Program-made: the position numbers and the translations under genes
Shown here: positions 34,149-42,398 of the stretch, piece by piece
How positions within the stretch are numbered: the first letter of the stretch is position 1
Layout of the letters: every line of letters begins with the position of its first letter
Source of the DNA: M3007 sp964621185
Lineage (GTDB): Bacteria > Bacteroidota > Bacteroidia > Chitinophagales > Saprospiraceae
Direction: 5' to 3'
Length of the DNA: 64,000 bases
NCBI GenBank assembly: GCA_964621185.1
Contig: CAZULM010000009.1
Coordinates: 90,453 to 154,452, forward strand
Notes under the pieces: model-generated
The model's database searches: none
Told to the model about the DNA's origin: nothing
What the model saw: the letters and a program-made list of their open reading frames with translations, nothing else

Positions 34149-34607
34149 ATGATTAACAAAGTAACCCTTATCGGCAACCTGGGCGGAGACCCGGAGGTGC
34201 GCCACCTGGAAAGCGGGACGGCTGTCGGCCGGTTCTCGCTTGCCACCAATGAGAACTACAAAGACAAAGACGGCAACTGGCAAAAACAGACCGAATGGCA
34301 CAACGTGGTCGTTTGGCGCGACTTGGCCGAACGGGCCTCAACCCAGCTCAAAAAAGGCACGTTTGTCTATGTAGAAGGCAAGATCTCCTACCGCAAGTAC
34401 ACGGACAAAGATGGCCAGGAGCGCAACATCACCGACATCGTGGCCAACACTTTCCGCATCTTAGAGAAGCTTGAAGGCTCTGGCGACAGCAGATTCCCAA
34501 CAGTGGACCTGGCTGCAAACGGCTCCAGCACCCGCAACAGCGAGCCCATGCCCGTAGGCGCCGACACGCCCCCGCCCGCGGCTGAAGGCGACGACCTGCC
34601 CTTCTAA
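34149..34607 (+). CDS. ssb: Single-stranded DNA-binding protein
   Basis: This 152-aa protein has an OB-fold over residues 1-108 (MINKVTLIGNLGGDPEVRH ... 'EWHNVVVWRDLAERA ... FVYVEGKISYRKY'). A disordered Pro/Ser/Asn-rich linker follows, then the conserved acidic tip DDLPF that recruits partner proteins. Length and termini are normal for bacterial SSB. It acts in replication, repair and recombination. The gene lies between mutY and gldE, with a downstream gap of only 66 nt to the gldE start chosen here. Confidence 0.96.
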   Translation: MINKVTLIGNLGGDPEVRHLESGTAVGRFSLATNENYKDKDGNWQKQTEWHNVVVWRDLAERASTQLKKGTFVYVEGKISYRKYTDKDGQERNITDIVANTFRILEKLEGSGDSRFPTVDLAANGSSTRNSEPMPVGADTPPPAAEGDDLPF

Positions 34608-34673
34608 AACATGACGAAGCCGTCGCCGGGGGCATCAGCCCTGTGCGACGGCTTCTTTTTTGCGCTTTTTATA

Positions 34674-35936
34674 ATGTCCCTATTCCTCCTCGGATTATTC
34701 CTTTTCTTGCTCGTGTCGCTTTCAGAACAAGCCCTGGTGCGGCTTTCCGGCCACGACCTGGAGGCGTTGCGCGGGGTGGAGGAGCCTGCCGCCAAGCGGG
34801 CGGTGCGCATGGCCGAAACCCTGCGCTCGAGCTTGGCCGCCCTGCTGCTTGCACGGGTATTGCTGGCCTTGATGCTCGCCGTTGGCACCGTCCACTGGCT
34901 TTTGGGGAACGCGACGGTCAAAACCTCGCAGTTCCAGTTTTCGGAAAATCACCAGGTTTCGGGCTGGGTAGTTTGGGGGCTGGTGGCTGCGCTGCTCAGC
35001 GCGACCATCGCGGCCATCCTCTGGGGCCTGCAAAAGGTCGATTTCCTGAAAGGCAAGAGCGGCCGCATCACGTTCCTGCTGCAAAGGCTGGGGCTTTTCA
35101 TTGCCTTTTGGAAAGCACTCTTCGGCCCGTTTATCCACAAAGAAAAAAAGGCGGAAAAAGAACGCGGCATTCCCGGCATTCCCAATGAGCCAGATATGCT
35201 CCCCGCCGGCGCCAGCGAAAAACGGGAAATGGAACTGCTCAAGAGCATCGTGCAATTCGGCGACGTCACCGTGAAACAAGTGATGCAGCCCCGCTCCAAA
35301 GTGGTTGCCGTCGATTTCAAGACAAGCTTCCCGGAACTGCTGCAAACCGTGCGCGAGGCCGAGTTTTCCCGCTTGCCGGTCATCGACGACGACCTCGACA
35401 ACGTGGTGGGCATCCTGTACGTGAAAGACCTGGTGTCGCACCTCAACAAGCCCGCCGACTTCGAGTGGCAGACCCTCATCCGCACCAACCACCTGCTGAT
35501 ACCGGAGAGCAAGCGCTGCAGCGAGCTGCTGCGGGAGTTCAAGCAGGAAAAGATGCACATGGCCATCGTGGTTGACGAATACGGCGGTACAGCCGGCATC
35601 GTCACCTTAGAAGACATACTCGAAGAGGTGATCGGCGACATCCGCGACGAGTTCGACGAGGACAGCGATGTCCGCTATCGGAAAATAGATGCCCATACCT
35701 ACCTTTTCGAAGGCCAGGCCCTGCTCAACGACGTGTGCCGTATTACAGGACTGCCTGTCAACACCTTTGATGCCGTGCGCGGCAACTCCGACACCTTAGC
35801 CGGGCTCGTGCTCGAGCTGCGCGGCGACATACCGCCTGTCGGCGCTGAGGTTTCATGGGGCAAGTTTTTGCTGACGGTGGTGGCGGCAGACAGCAGGCGG
35901 GTGGAGCAGGTGAAGTTGGGGTTGGGGCGGGGGTGA
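34674..35936 (+). CDS. gldE: Gliding-motility-associated protein GldE (CBS/CorC_HlyC family)
   Basis: From MSLFLLGLF at 34674 the protein has 420 aa. Several membrane segments fill the N-terminal ~150 residues. A CBS-domain pair follows ('KQVMQPRSKVVAVDFKTSF', 'FSRLPVIDDDLDNVVGILYVKDL', 'IVVDEYGGTAGIVTLEDILEEVIGDI'), and a C-terminal CorC_HlyC domain starts near 335. GldE is linked with GldD in gliding and T9SS function in Flavobacterium. The ssb-gldE order supports the assignment. gldD does not follow here; a convergent T9SS gene starts 1 nt after the stop. The family also resembles CNNM/CorC magnesium or cobalt transporters, so the symbol rests partly on context. Confidence 0.85.
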   Translation: MSLFLLGLFLFLLVSLSEQALVRLSGHDLEALRGVEEPAAKRAVRMAETLRSSLAALLLARVLLALMLAVGTVHWLLGNATVKTSQFQFSENHQVSGWVVWGLVAALLSATIAAILWGLQKVDFLKGKSGRITFLLQRLGLFIAFWKALFGPFIHKEKKAEKERGIPGIPNEPDMLPAGASEKREMELLKSIVQFGDVTVKQVMQPRSKVVAVDFKTSFPELLQTVREAEFSRLPVIDDDLDNVVGILYVKDLVSHLNKPADFEWQTLIRTNHLLIPESKRCSELLREFKQEKMHMAIVVDEYGGTAGIVTLEDILEEVIGDIRDEFDEDSDVRYRKIDAHTYLFEGQALLNDVCRITGLPVNTFDAVRGNSDTLAGLVLELRGDIPPVGAEVSWGKFLLTVVAADSRRVEQVKLGLGRG

Positions 35937-35937
35937 A

Positions 35938-38900
35938 TCAGCGCGTTATCGCCAACCAAATATTGCCGGCCTTATCCCCATTGCTCACCCAAAGCAAATA
36001 TTTTCCGGAGGGCAAGCTTGGGAAATCGCATATTTTTGAATCTGCTTCCACCTTGAATGTTTCAATATGGGCGCCATATTGGCTATACAAGGAGAACATT
36101 AATGGTTTGCCTTCACCTTCCTTTATTTGAATCTCAAAGGAACCTGCATTTGGGTTGGGAAGGATTGTAATACCCCAATAGCTTAATGGCTCAACTGTAG
36201 ATACAGTTACTTCCACCAAAATGCTACCTGTTGATGAGCATCCTGTGATTGAATCTCTAACCGTAACGGAATATAATCCTGCATGTGAGGAGCTGGCATT
36301 TGTAATTTGCGGTTCTTTTTCAGCTGCGCTGAAACCATTTGGCCCCGTCCATTGAAATTGGTTCCCGATATTGGTTTCAACGTTCAAGGAAAAGGAAGAG
36401 CCTAGCTGGACCAGCATAAGTGGATTGGTTGTTGCGGTGACAACCGTGACCTCAATCTTTATCGAATCGCTGGCAGTGCAACCTTGGGAATTTGTCACAG
36501 TAACAAAATAAGTAGTATCACTTGTTGGAGAAATTGGTATCGTAGGAGCATTCCCTCCCGTGCTCCATTGATACTCGATCCCGCCGGTAGCAGCCAAGGT
36601 TGCAAATTCACCTAAACACAGATGATTGGGGCCGGAGATGTTAACAATCGGATTGGGAATTAACTGAATGGTTACGATGTTAGGCATGGAATTGCTGCAA
36701 CCTGTGTTAGGGTTTGTAGCAACTATACTATAAATGCCTGTTGCTGATTGTATTCCAAAAGACAAAGGAGAGCCTGATCCAACTAATGTTTTACCTGAAA
36801 TTTCACCATTGTAATAAAGCTGATAGGTCACTCCAAGTTCTGAACCACTTAATCCCACTGGCAGGCCACCATTGCCCAGACAATAGTTGCCGCCACCCGT
36901 CACATTGAACTGAATAGGCAATTGTAATAAATCTACCACGGCATTCCCATTCATGGTTCTTGCGCATTGAGGGTTGGCATTATTGGCCACGATCGTATAG
37001 TTGCCTGATAGGCTCTGGGAGCCGAAAGAAATTGGGCCGCCAGTCCCGCTTTTCGGCGCACCGATATTGAACCCATTTCTTTTGAGTTGGTATTGCACCA
37101 CGGTTTGGGAGCCGTCCAAACCAATTTCGGGGCCTGGATTTCCAATACAAATGCTCCCTCCGCCAGTGACATTAAAAATTTGCGGTGATATCAGCACCGT
37201 AATTTCTGCGATCCCAGACATAGTTGCCGTACAGCCAGTAGCAGTATCTGTTGCGATAACGCTGTAGATGCCGGAAGCTGTTTGATTGCCAAAAGGAATG
37301 GAAAGGCCAGTTCCTGGTACCGTGATAACATTAATTCCGCTGCGAAAGAGGGTATAGTTGACCCCAATTTTTGAGCCATTCAACCCAACCGGTAGCCCGG
37401 CCTCGCCTTCGCAGAATTGGCCGCCACCCGTTACGTTAAATATTTGGGGGGAACTGACACTGATAGCCTGAGTAGCAGTTTTTGTGCAAAATGTACCGGT
37501 ATTGGTTACTGTAAGGTTGTAAACACCCGCCTGGTTGGTTCCGATATTGGGTATTGTGACGGTTTGGGCATTGGAATTGAATCCAATTGGGCCATTCCAA
37601 TGAAATGCGGCATTGACAGCATTGGTAGTACCTTGCAGTATTAGGGTATCTCCCTTGCACACCAATCCGTTCAAAGGGATCGATAATATGTTTGCCGTAA
37701 CTGATGGATGTTCGACAACGGTTTTGCTAGCACTGCCGGTACAGATGGTATTTTGTTTTGTTACCGTTACGGTATATATTCCAGAAGCATTTACAGCAAT
37801 ACTGGAAGAAGTTGCGCCTGTACTCCAAAGCCAGGTGACCCCAAAGGCCGGAGAAGCGGTCAAAGTCGTGATTCCTCCTGGGCAAAAATTGCTATTGCCT
37901 GAAATAGACGCAACCGGATTTGTAATTTCAGAAACATTTTTCCCTGTAAATGCAGAACATCCATAATTGTCGGTTACCGTAACATGGTAAAACCCTGCGC
38001 TGTCAATTTGGATAGATTGGGTGCTGGAACCATTATTCCAGACATATTTCATATTATCTGGCTTGGCAGTCAAAGTGGTGTTGCCGCCCTCGCAGAAACT
38101 TGTGTTCCCTGTTATTTCCACCGACGGCTGTTGAATGACAAGTACGGTCGTATAAGCAGTATCGCTGCAGCCTCCTGGTTTTTTGACCTGCACCCAGTAT
38201 TGTGTCGTTGTTTGGGGATACACATAAGTATTTGCAGTGGTAGCGCCATTAAACCATTTATACAGCATCCCGGCAGGCTTTGCAACTAAGGGAATCCCAT
38301 AGCCCGCACAAACAAATGTATCCCCTTCGATGCTGGCATTAGGGGTACAGTCTGAATCTGCACAATCGATCAAGCCATCGAGATCATCGTCTAGCCCATT
38401 GTTGCAGATTTCAGGGATATTGCAGTTCGGGCAATATACTGGGCTGTTGCAGCTTCCAGAGCCTGGAAATACGTTTAATGTTACCCGAAAATTGCTCGGA
38501 TAATGGAAATCCTTGGTGTTGCAATATAGATAATAACAGCCCGAATTAAGGAATTGATATTGAAAGCCCTTGTTTTGTGAAGAATTGCAAGCCGATTTTA
38601 TGAGTATATTCCCTACAGAATCACGCAACTCAAGGCATGGCGCTCCATTGTTGCTGAATGCGTAGGCATTCACATCAACAATGGTACCCGCTTGGACGCC
38701 AAACTTATAAGATTTTAACTGAGGCGGGCACAGTATTGTATCAAACACGTTTATGTCACATTGAATGCATTTGGCGCACGGTGAATTGTTAACCTTATCG
38801 ATGGCGATTTCATAAATCCCAAAATAATTGTTGTTGGACTGAACGCTGATATTAAGAAAATTAACTCCAGCGGGGATAGCAATTATTTTGTTCAGCAGGA

Positions 38901-39174
38901 ATGTGTTGGATTGGCAGAATGTAATGGGCGCGTTAATATTTCCATTAGGGTAAATTTTGACACAAAGTGACATGCTAGAACGGCTTTTTAGCCTTACCGC
39001 CACCGAGTCGCCTACCGCCACATTGTTTACCCTAAACCACCGGATTTGTGTGTTTGAAAAAGTCGTGTCCGACTGACATGAACAATAGTTGGCGGGCTTA
39101 ATGATTTGTCCCGTTGCTTGAAATCTGCCAATAGAAATGCAGGCTAGCCAGATGAGCAAAAACTTGAGTTTCAT
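35938..39174 (-). CDS. AT-rich repetitive T9SS adhesin-like protein
   Basis: This 1078-aa protein has a signal peptide (MKLKFLLIWLACISIGRFQATGQ). Residues ~30-260 are a cysteine-containing beta domain; 'ICNNGLDDDLDGLIDCADSDC' (in two parts, near 272-292) is the acidic calcium-binding-like motif of many Bacteroidota surface proteins. Ig/PKD-like repeats follow. Three of about 89 residues open with FNVTGGGxxCxGxxG (near 36905, 37172 and 37440). A type A T9SS sorting domain (ILPNPNAGSFEIQI ... GKYLLWVSNG) ends the protein. Its base composition is visibly more AT-rich than its neighbours. It is convergent with gldE, with a 1-nt gap. Function: probably adhesion. The composition shift suggests recent transfer or rapid diversification. 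Confidence 0.88.
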   Translation of the reverse strand: MKLKFLLIWLACISIGRFQATGQIIKPANYCSCQSDTTFSNTQIRWFRVNNVAVGDSVAVRLKSRSSMSLCVKIYPNGNINAPITFCQSNTFLLNKIIAIPAGVNFLNISVQSNNNYFGIYEIAIDKVNNSPCAKCIQCDINVFDTILCPPQLKSYKFGVQAGTIVDVNAYAFSNNGAPCLELRDSVGNILIKSACNSSQNKGFQYQFLNSGCYYLYCNTKDFHYPSNFRVTLNVFPGSGSCNSPVYCPNCNIPEICNNGLDDDLDGLIDCADSDCTPNASIEGDTFVCAGYGIPLVAKPAGMLYKWFNGATTANTYVYPQTTTQYWVQVKKPGGCSDTAYTTVLVIQQPSVEITGNTSFCEGGNTTLTAKPDNMKYVWNNGSSTQSIQIDSAGFYHVTVTDNYGCSAFTGKNVSEITNPVASISGNSNFCPGGITTLTASPAFGVTWLWSTGATSSSIAVNASGIYTVTVTKQNTICTGSASKTVVEHPSVTANILSIPLNGLVCKGDTLILQGTTNAVNAAFHWNGPIGFNSNAQTVTIPNIGTNQAGVYNLTVTNTGTFCTKTATQAISVSSPQIFNVTGGGQFCEGEAGLPVGLNGSKIGVNYTLFRSGINVITVPGTGLSIPFGNQTASGIYSVIATDTATGCTATMSGIAEITVLISPQIFNVTGGGSICIGNPGPEIGLDGSQTVVQYQLKRNGFNIGAPKSGTGGPISFGSQSLSGNYTIVANNANPQCARTMNGNAVVDLLQLPIQFNVTGGGNYCLGNGGLPVGLSGSELGVTYQLYYNGEISGKTLVGSGSPLSFGIQSATGIYSIVATNPNTGCSNSMPNIVTIQLIPNPIVNISGPNHLCLGEFATLAATGGIEYQWSTGGNAPTIPISPTSDTTYFVTVTNSQGCTASDSIKIEVTVVTATTNPLMLVQLGSSFSLNVETNIGNQFQWTGPNGFSAAEKEPQITNASSSHAGLYSVTVRDSITGCSSTGSILVEVTVSTVEPLSYWGITILPNPNAGSFEIQIKEGEGKPLMFSLYSQYGAHIETFKVEADSKICDFPSLPSGKYLLWVSNGDKAGNIWLAITR

Positions 39175-39231
39175 TTAATGTGTTTTTTTTTGTATAAAAA
39201 GCCTCGAGCATTATCCAAGTTTTTTCCCCCC

Positions 39232-40371
39232 TCAAAACGGCATCCCATACCCCAGCCCCAACATCCACCCCCGGTTGCGGGCTTTGGGCGCGTCTTCATA
39301 ACTGTCATTGAAATTTTTCAAGCCGAGAAAATACCGGATGTCGAGACAGACCTGCCCAGGGCCCAGGGGCCAGCGGCTGCCCACGCCTAAGTGCAGCCCA
39401 AAATCGATGCGGTCGCCGAAGCTGGATTCTTCCATGTCTATTTTTGTCGAGCTGGAGGCCGATTCCGTTTCGCCCGTTTGCTTGTCCTTTACCGTTGCCC
39501 TGGCCTTCACCTTTGCGCCGGTCAGGAACCCAAGGCCAGGCCCTGCTGCGAGCAGGACTTTTGGGCGAGCGGTGTTGGCCACGAATTGTCCGAGCCAGGC
39601 TATTTCTAAGAAATTTTGCAAATAGCGGGATTTGGTATTGGCATTGTAGGAGTTGTTGTCGCCGCGCATGGAGATGCCGAAGCCCCGCTGCGCCCAGTTG
39701 AACTCGGCACGGCTTTGAAACCGCTCTGAAATGCTGCTCTCCCAATACAGGTTGAAATAATTGCCCGCATTGACAACCTCTGCATTGTCGTCGAACAAAA
39801 TGCCTTCGATATACAATCTCTTTGGAAAGTCAACGCCCTGTTTAAAAAAGGTCTTCCCAAACGAAATGCCGAAGAACTTGTCGCCAGCCGCCGCCGCCGC
39901 GCCAGGGCTCGAGGCAAAGCCCTCAGCGGCCATCCCGCCCGCCGCGATCTTGTTGTAGCGCCTCACGGCGCTTTTTTTGATGGCAATGCCGCCGATTTGG
40001 ACCGTCAGCCCGATGCCCATCATGATCAGCCCTGCGGCACCCAGTTTTAATTGCTCGTCGGTGTACTCATAGCTGTTGCTGGTGGAGGAAGCCAGCACCA
40101 AGATAGAGCCCCCAGTCATTATGCCCGCCCCTACCCAATCGAGCCCTTTGCCGAGCTTGTACCCGTCAGATGTCTTTTTGTCGTTGATGCAGTCGAGCAT
40201 GTCGCCGACCTCGGAGCGGCCAAGCCGGTTGCCGTATTCGTCTTTGAAGCCCAGAAATTTCACGGTGATGGGCCTGCAGGTGGATGGGGTGAGGGCGCCG
40301 TCGGATGTTTGGGCGGCCAGGGTGGCGGCGAGGCATAGCGCCAGTGCAAAGAGGGAAAGTTGCTTTTTCAT
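39232..40371 (-). CDS. PorT-like outer-membrane beta-barrel protein
   Basis: This 379-aa protein has a signal peptide (MKKQLSLFALALCLAATLAAQ). An unusual hydrophobic region (~75-130: 'GLDWVGAGIMTGGSILVLASS', 'LGAAGLIMMGIGLTVQIGGIAI') precedes the barrel; it could be two helical hairpins or membrane segments. From ~165 on, alternating amphipathic strands dominate ('FFGISFGKTFFKQGV', 'FNLYWESSISERFQSRAEFNW'), and the end is 'RGWMLGLGYGMPF' with a C-terminal aromatic. It resembles the PorT/outer-membrane-barrel family but is not a clear PorT. It is the last gene of a minus-strand group with two exported proteins. Confidence 0.75.
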   Translation of the reverse strand: MKKQLSLFALALCLAATLAAQTSDGALTPSTCRPITVKFLGFKDEYGNRLGRSEVGDMLDCINDKKTSDGYKLGKGLDWVGAGIMTGGSILVLASSTSNSYEYTDEQLKLGAAGLIMMGIGLTVQIGGIAIKKSAVRRYNKIAAGGMAAEGFASSPGAAAAAGDKFFGISFGKTFFKQGVDFPKRLYIEGILFDDNAEVVNAGNYFNLYWESSISERFQSRAEFNWAQRGFGISMRGDNNSYNANTKSRYLQNFLEIAWLGQFVANTARPKVLLAAGPGLGFLTGAKVKARATVKDKQTGETESASSSTKIDMEESSFGDRIDFGLHLGVGSRWPLGPGQVCLDIRYFLGLKNFNDSYEDAPKARNRGWMLGLGYGMPF

Positions 40372-40411
40372 AGTTGTTTAATTATTGCGTTTTGGGTGTT
40401 GTGTGTGAAAA

Positions 40412-41008
40412 TCATTTTTTGGGCGCGGGGTTTTTTGGGAAAGCGTAGCATACGTTCGAGAACCCCGTTTCGATGGCCATTTGCCCCGCCAATGGGCAAA
40501 GCAACAGGCCAGCGCTCCCTTCGCCCTGTGTCTTGTGCCACAGTACGGTCTTGCCCGTTTTTTTCTCGAACAAGTACCCGCTGACGTCGGTGGTGGCTTT
40601 GCATCCCAGTACGATCTTGCGGTGGTAATCCTGTAGCACGGGCAGGAACAGCCATTCAGCATTGGAAGGGCCGAGTGCTGCTACCAACTGCTTTTCCGCA
40701 GGGGTCACCACCGTGTCGCGCAGCCCGCGGAGCTGGTCGTCTTCCAGTCCCGAGCGCTGCTTCACCACTACAGTCTTGTACCCTTTCTTTTGCAGCAACC
40801 TGGAACTGGTGTTGGTGGCCCAGCGGTTGAAATTGCCCGATTCGGTGGTATCCGGACGGTTGTCCACCAAGGGAAGGATGTGGATGGTGGGCTTGTTGGC
40901 GGCATACAATTCCGCCGCCCAGACGTTAGGCTTGATCTGCGGCACACAGCTTTGCATGAAAGCCATTGCGAGGCAAGCCAGCGTGGCAAGTTTGGTGATC
41001 TTTTTCAT
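40412..41008 (-). CDS. Lipoprotein with a TolB-N/GNA1162-like fold (tentative)
   Basis: From MKKITKLATL at 41008 the protein has 198 aa with a lipobox near 'MAFMQSCVP'. The first strand after the linker is 'PTIHILPLVDNRPDTTESG', followed by a helix, then 'KGYKTVVVKQR', and later 'EWLFLPVLQDYHRK' and 'SGYLFEKKTGKTVLWHKTQG'. This strand order resembles envelope lipoproteins of the GNA1162/TolB-N type, which is a tentative structural guess. The gene upstream encodes a protein with a similar opening strand, and the barrel gene follows 40 nt downstream, so the three may form one envelope complex. Confidence 0.75.
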   Translation of the reverse strand: MKKITKLATLACLAMAFMQSCVPQIKPNVWAAELYAANKPTIHILPLVDNRPDTTESGNFNRWATNTSSRLLQKKGYKTVVVKQRSGLEDDQLRGLRDTVVTPAEKQLVAALGPSNAEWLFLPVLQDYHRKIVLGCKATTDVSGYLFEKKTGKTVLWHKTQGEGSAGLLLCPLAGQMAIETGFSNVCYAFPKNPAPKK

Positions 41009-41115
41009 AATCGTGAATGTTGGTTTTAGGCGAGTACGTGCCGGCTCTTGATGCGCTGCTGCAGTACACGCGCTTTTGTTTGCAATCCTGATGGGTAAAT
41101 AGCGCCGAAGCATTG

Positions 41116-41751
41116 TCATGGCAGCTTGAGCGGCGCAAAGAGTTCTGCTGTCAAGCCCGCGAACCTTTTGCTGTTGGGCCGTGGGAGGAAACGGCCCACG
41201 GCATCGTTCTGCCAGTAACGCTGTGGCGCGGATGGCTGGAAAATGGCGGCGCGGAGCCGGCAAATATGGGTGGCATGGTCCCAGCCGGTTTCAAAGGGGT
41301 TGAGGCTGCCGTCCTGGCCGACCCTTCCCAGAACATCGAAGGCCAAAATGCCCGCAGCCCCATAGGTTTTTGCCAAAGCTGCCAGCGAGTCGAGCAGGTC
41401 GGCCGGCGGCGACTTGCGGAACAGCTCCGGCAGGCGGGCGCCGATGGGCGCCAGCGCTGCGGCAAAGCCCTGGACGGAATCGGCCAACATGGCCCTCCCG
41501 CCTGCTTTGTGTATGTTGCCCATTGCCGCGCCCGCCACCTCCGCCTGGAGGCCAGAACCCTGATAGCGGTTCTCTGGATAAGCCTGCTCGGTTGCGATGC
41601 TTTCAAAGCGCACCGATACGGGCAGGACGATGATGGTTTTTTGGGAGGCTTTTGGGGCATTTTGCGCATTTGCCGAAAAACCTATTGCCATAATTGCCAA
41701 TAAACTCGCCCCAATTTTGGGCAACAGTGCCGCTGAAGAAATCCATTTCAT
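41116..41751 (-). CDS. Exported protein of unknown function, related to its downstream neighbour
   Basis: From MKWISSAALL at 41751 the protein has 211 aa with a signal peptide ending near 'MAIGFSANAQ'. The mature part opens with 'KTIIVLPVSVRFESIA', the same V/I-L-P strand as the lipoprotein encoded downstream, and contains a helical segment ('LLDSLAALAKTYGAAGILAFDV'). There are few cysteines and no catalytic motif. I do not recognise the family. It is the first gene of a three-gene minus-strand set. Phased element B lies about 110-180 nt upstream. Confidence 0.7.
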   Translation of the reverse strand: MKWISSAALLPKIGASLLAIMAIGFSANAQNAPKASQKTIIVLPVSVRFESIATEQAYPENRYQGSGLQAEVAGAAMGNIHKAGGRAMLADSVQGFAAALAPIGARLPELFRKSPPADLLDSLAALAKTYGAAGILAFDVLGRVGQDGSLNPFETGWDHATHICRLRAAIFQPSAPQRYWQNDAVGRFLPRPNSKRFAGLTAELFAPLKLP

Positions 41752-41859
41752 TGCCTGACAAGTTTGCTCTAAGTGAAAAACATACCCTGGATCAACCAGG
41801 CGTTTACCAATGAATCGAAGAACCTCAAAAAGGTAAACCAAAAAGAAAGTGGTTTGCGA

Positions 41860-41935
41860 AAATATCGAAAATTAAATCATTGATAATCAAATTGATCTAT
41901 CCTGAAAATCTTGCAAATCACTGGAATCCTGGTAT
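41860..41935. repeat. Phased ATC element, copy B
   Basis: ATC words begin at 41864, 41876, 41886, 41895, 41908, 41917 and 41926 (steps of 12, 10, 9, 13, 9 and 9 nt). The end AAATCTTGCAAATCACTGGA matches copy A. It lies between two minus-strand genes. Confidence 0.65.
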
Positions 41936-41948
41936 AAACCACCCCACA

Positions 41949-42230
41949 TCAATTCGGGCAAGTCGTCGTGCTGGCCGAAGCACAGCGCTTCACCGGCAGC
42001 CCGTTCAAGCTGCCGCCTTGAATGATGAAATCGCGGCAGGTGAGCCCGCAGCAGCAATCGATGGTCTCTTCGCAAGCCTGGCATTCCTTCCGAGGGTAAG
42101 GGTCTTTGAAGCAGCTGACGAGCAGGTTGGCAGAAAGCGCCACGATGGCGGTCATGTAAAAAATGCCTTTCCAGAAAGGCTGGCCGAGCAGGGCAGGGAG
42201 CTGGGAGTTGTTTTTCATGTTGTTCGACAT
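41949..42230 (-). CDS. Small cysteine-rich membrane-linked protein
   Basis: From MSNNMKNNSQL at 42230 the product has 93 aa. One hydrophobic segment (residues ~28-46, 'GIFYMTAIVALSANLLVSC') ends in a lipobox-like LLVSC. The remainder is packed with cysteines (ECQACEETIDCCCGLTC, then RCAS and TCPN), about ten in 45 residues. It could be a lipoprotein with disulfides or a metal-binding tail. No family is recognised. A longer upstream reading frame has no coding character. It is convergent-free and isolated, divergent from the histidine kinase gene at 42399. Confidence 0.6.
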   Translation of the reverse strand: MSNNMKNNSQLPALLGQPFWKGIFYMTAIVALSANLLVSCFKDPYPRKECQACEETIDCCCGLTCRDFIIQGGSLNGLPVKRCASASTTTCPN

Positions 42231-42358
42231 TTTTAGGTGAAATCGACACATCAGATGCCAAATTTTTACAAATATGCCTTGGCCTGAACTACCCAAATCG
42301 CCCCAACCAACCGACTGCCGTATCCAGCCAACGCAGCAGCCTTGCCAACCTATATTTA

Positions 42359-42391
42359 TTTGTGGCGCTCGCCCGTGATGGCCTAATTTTG
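42359..42391 (+). promoter_or_regulatory. Promoter of the histidine kinase operon
   Basis: TTTG (42359-42362) and TAATTTTG (42384-42391) have a 21-nt spacer. The ATG at 42399 is only 7 nt after the -7, so the mRNA is predicted to be leaderless or almost so. Confidence 0.7.
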
Positions 42392-42398
42392 TACCCGG

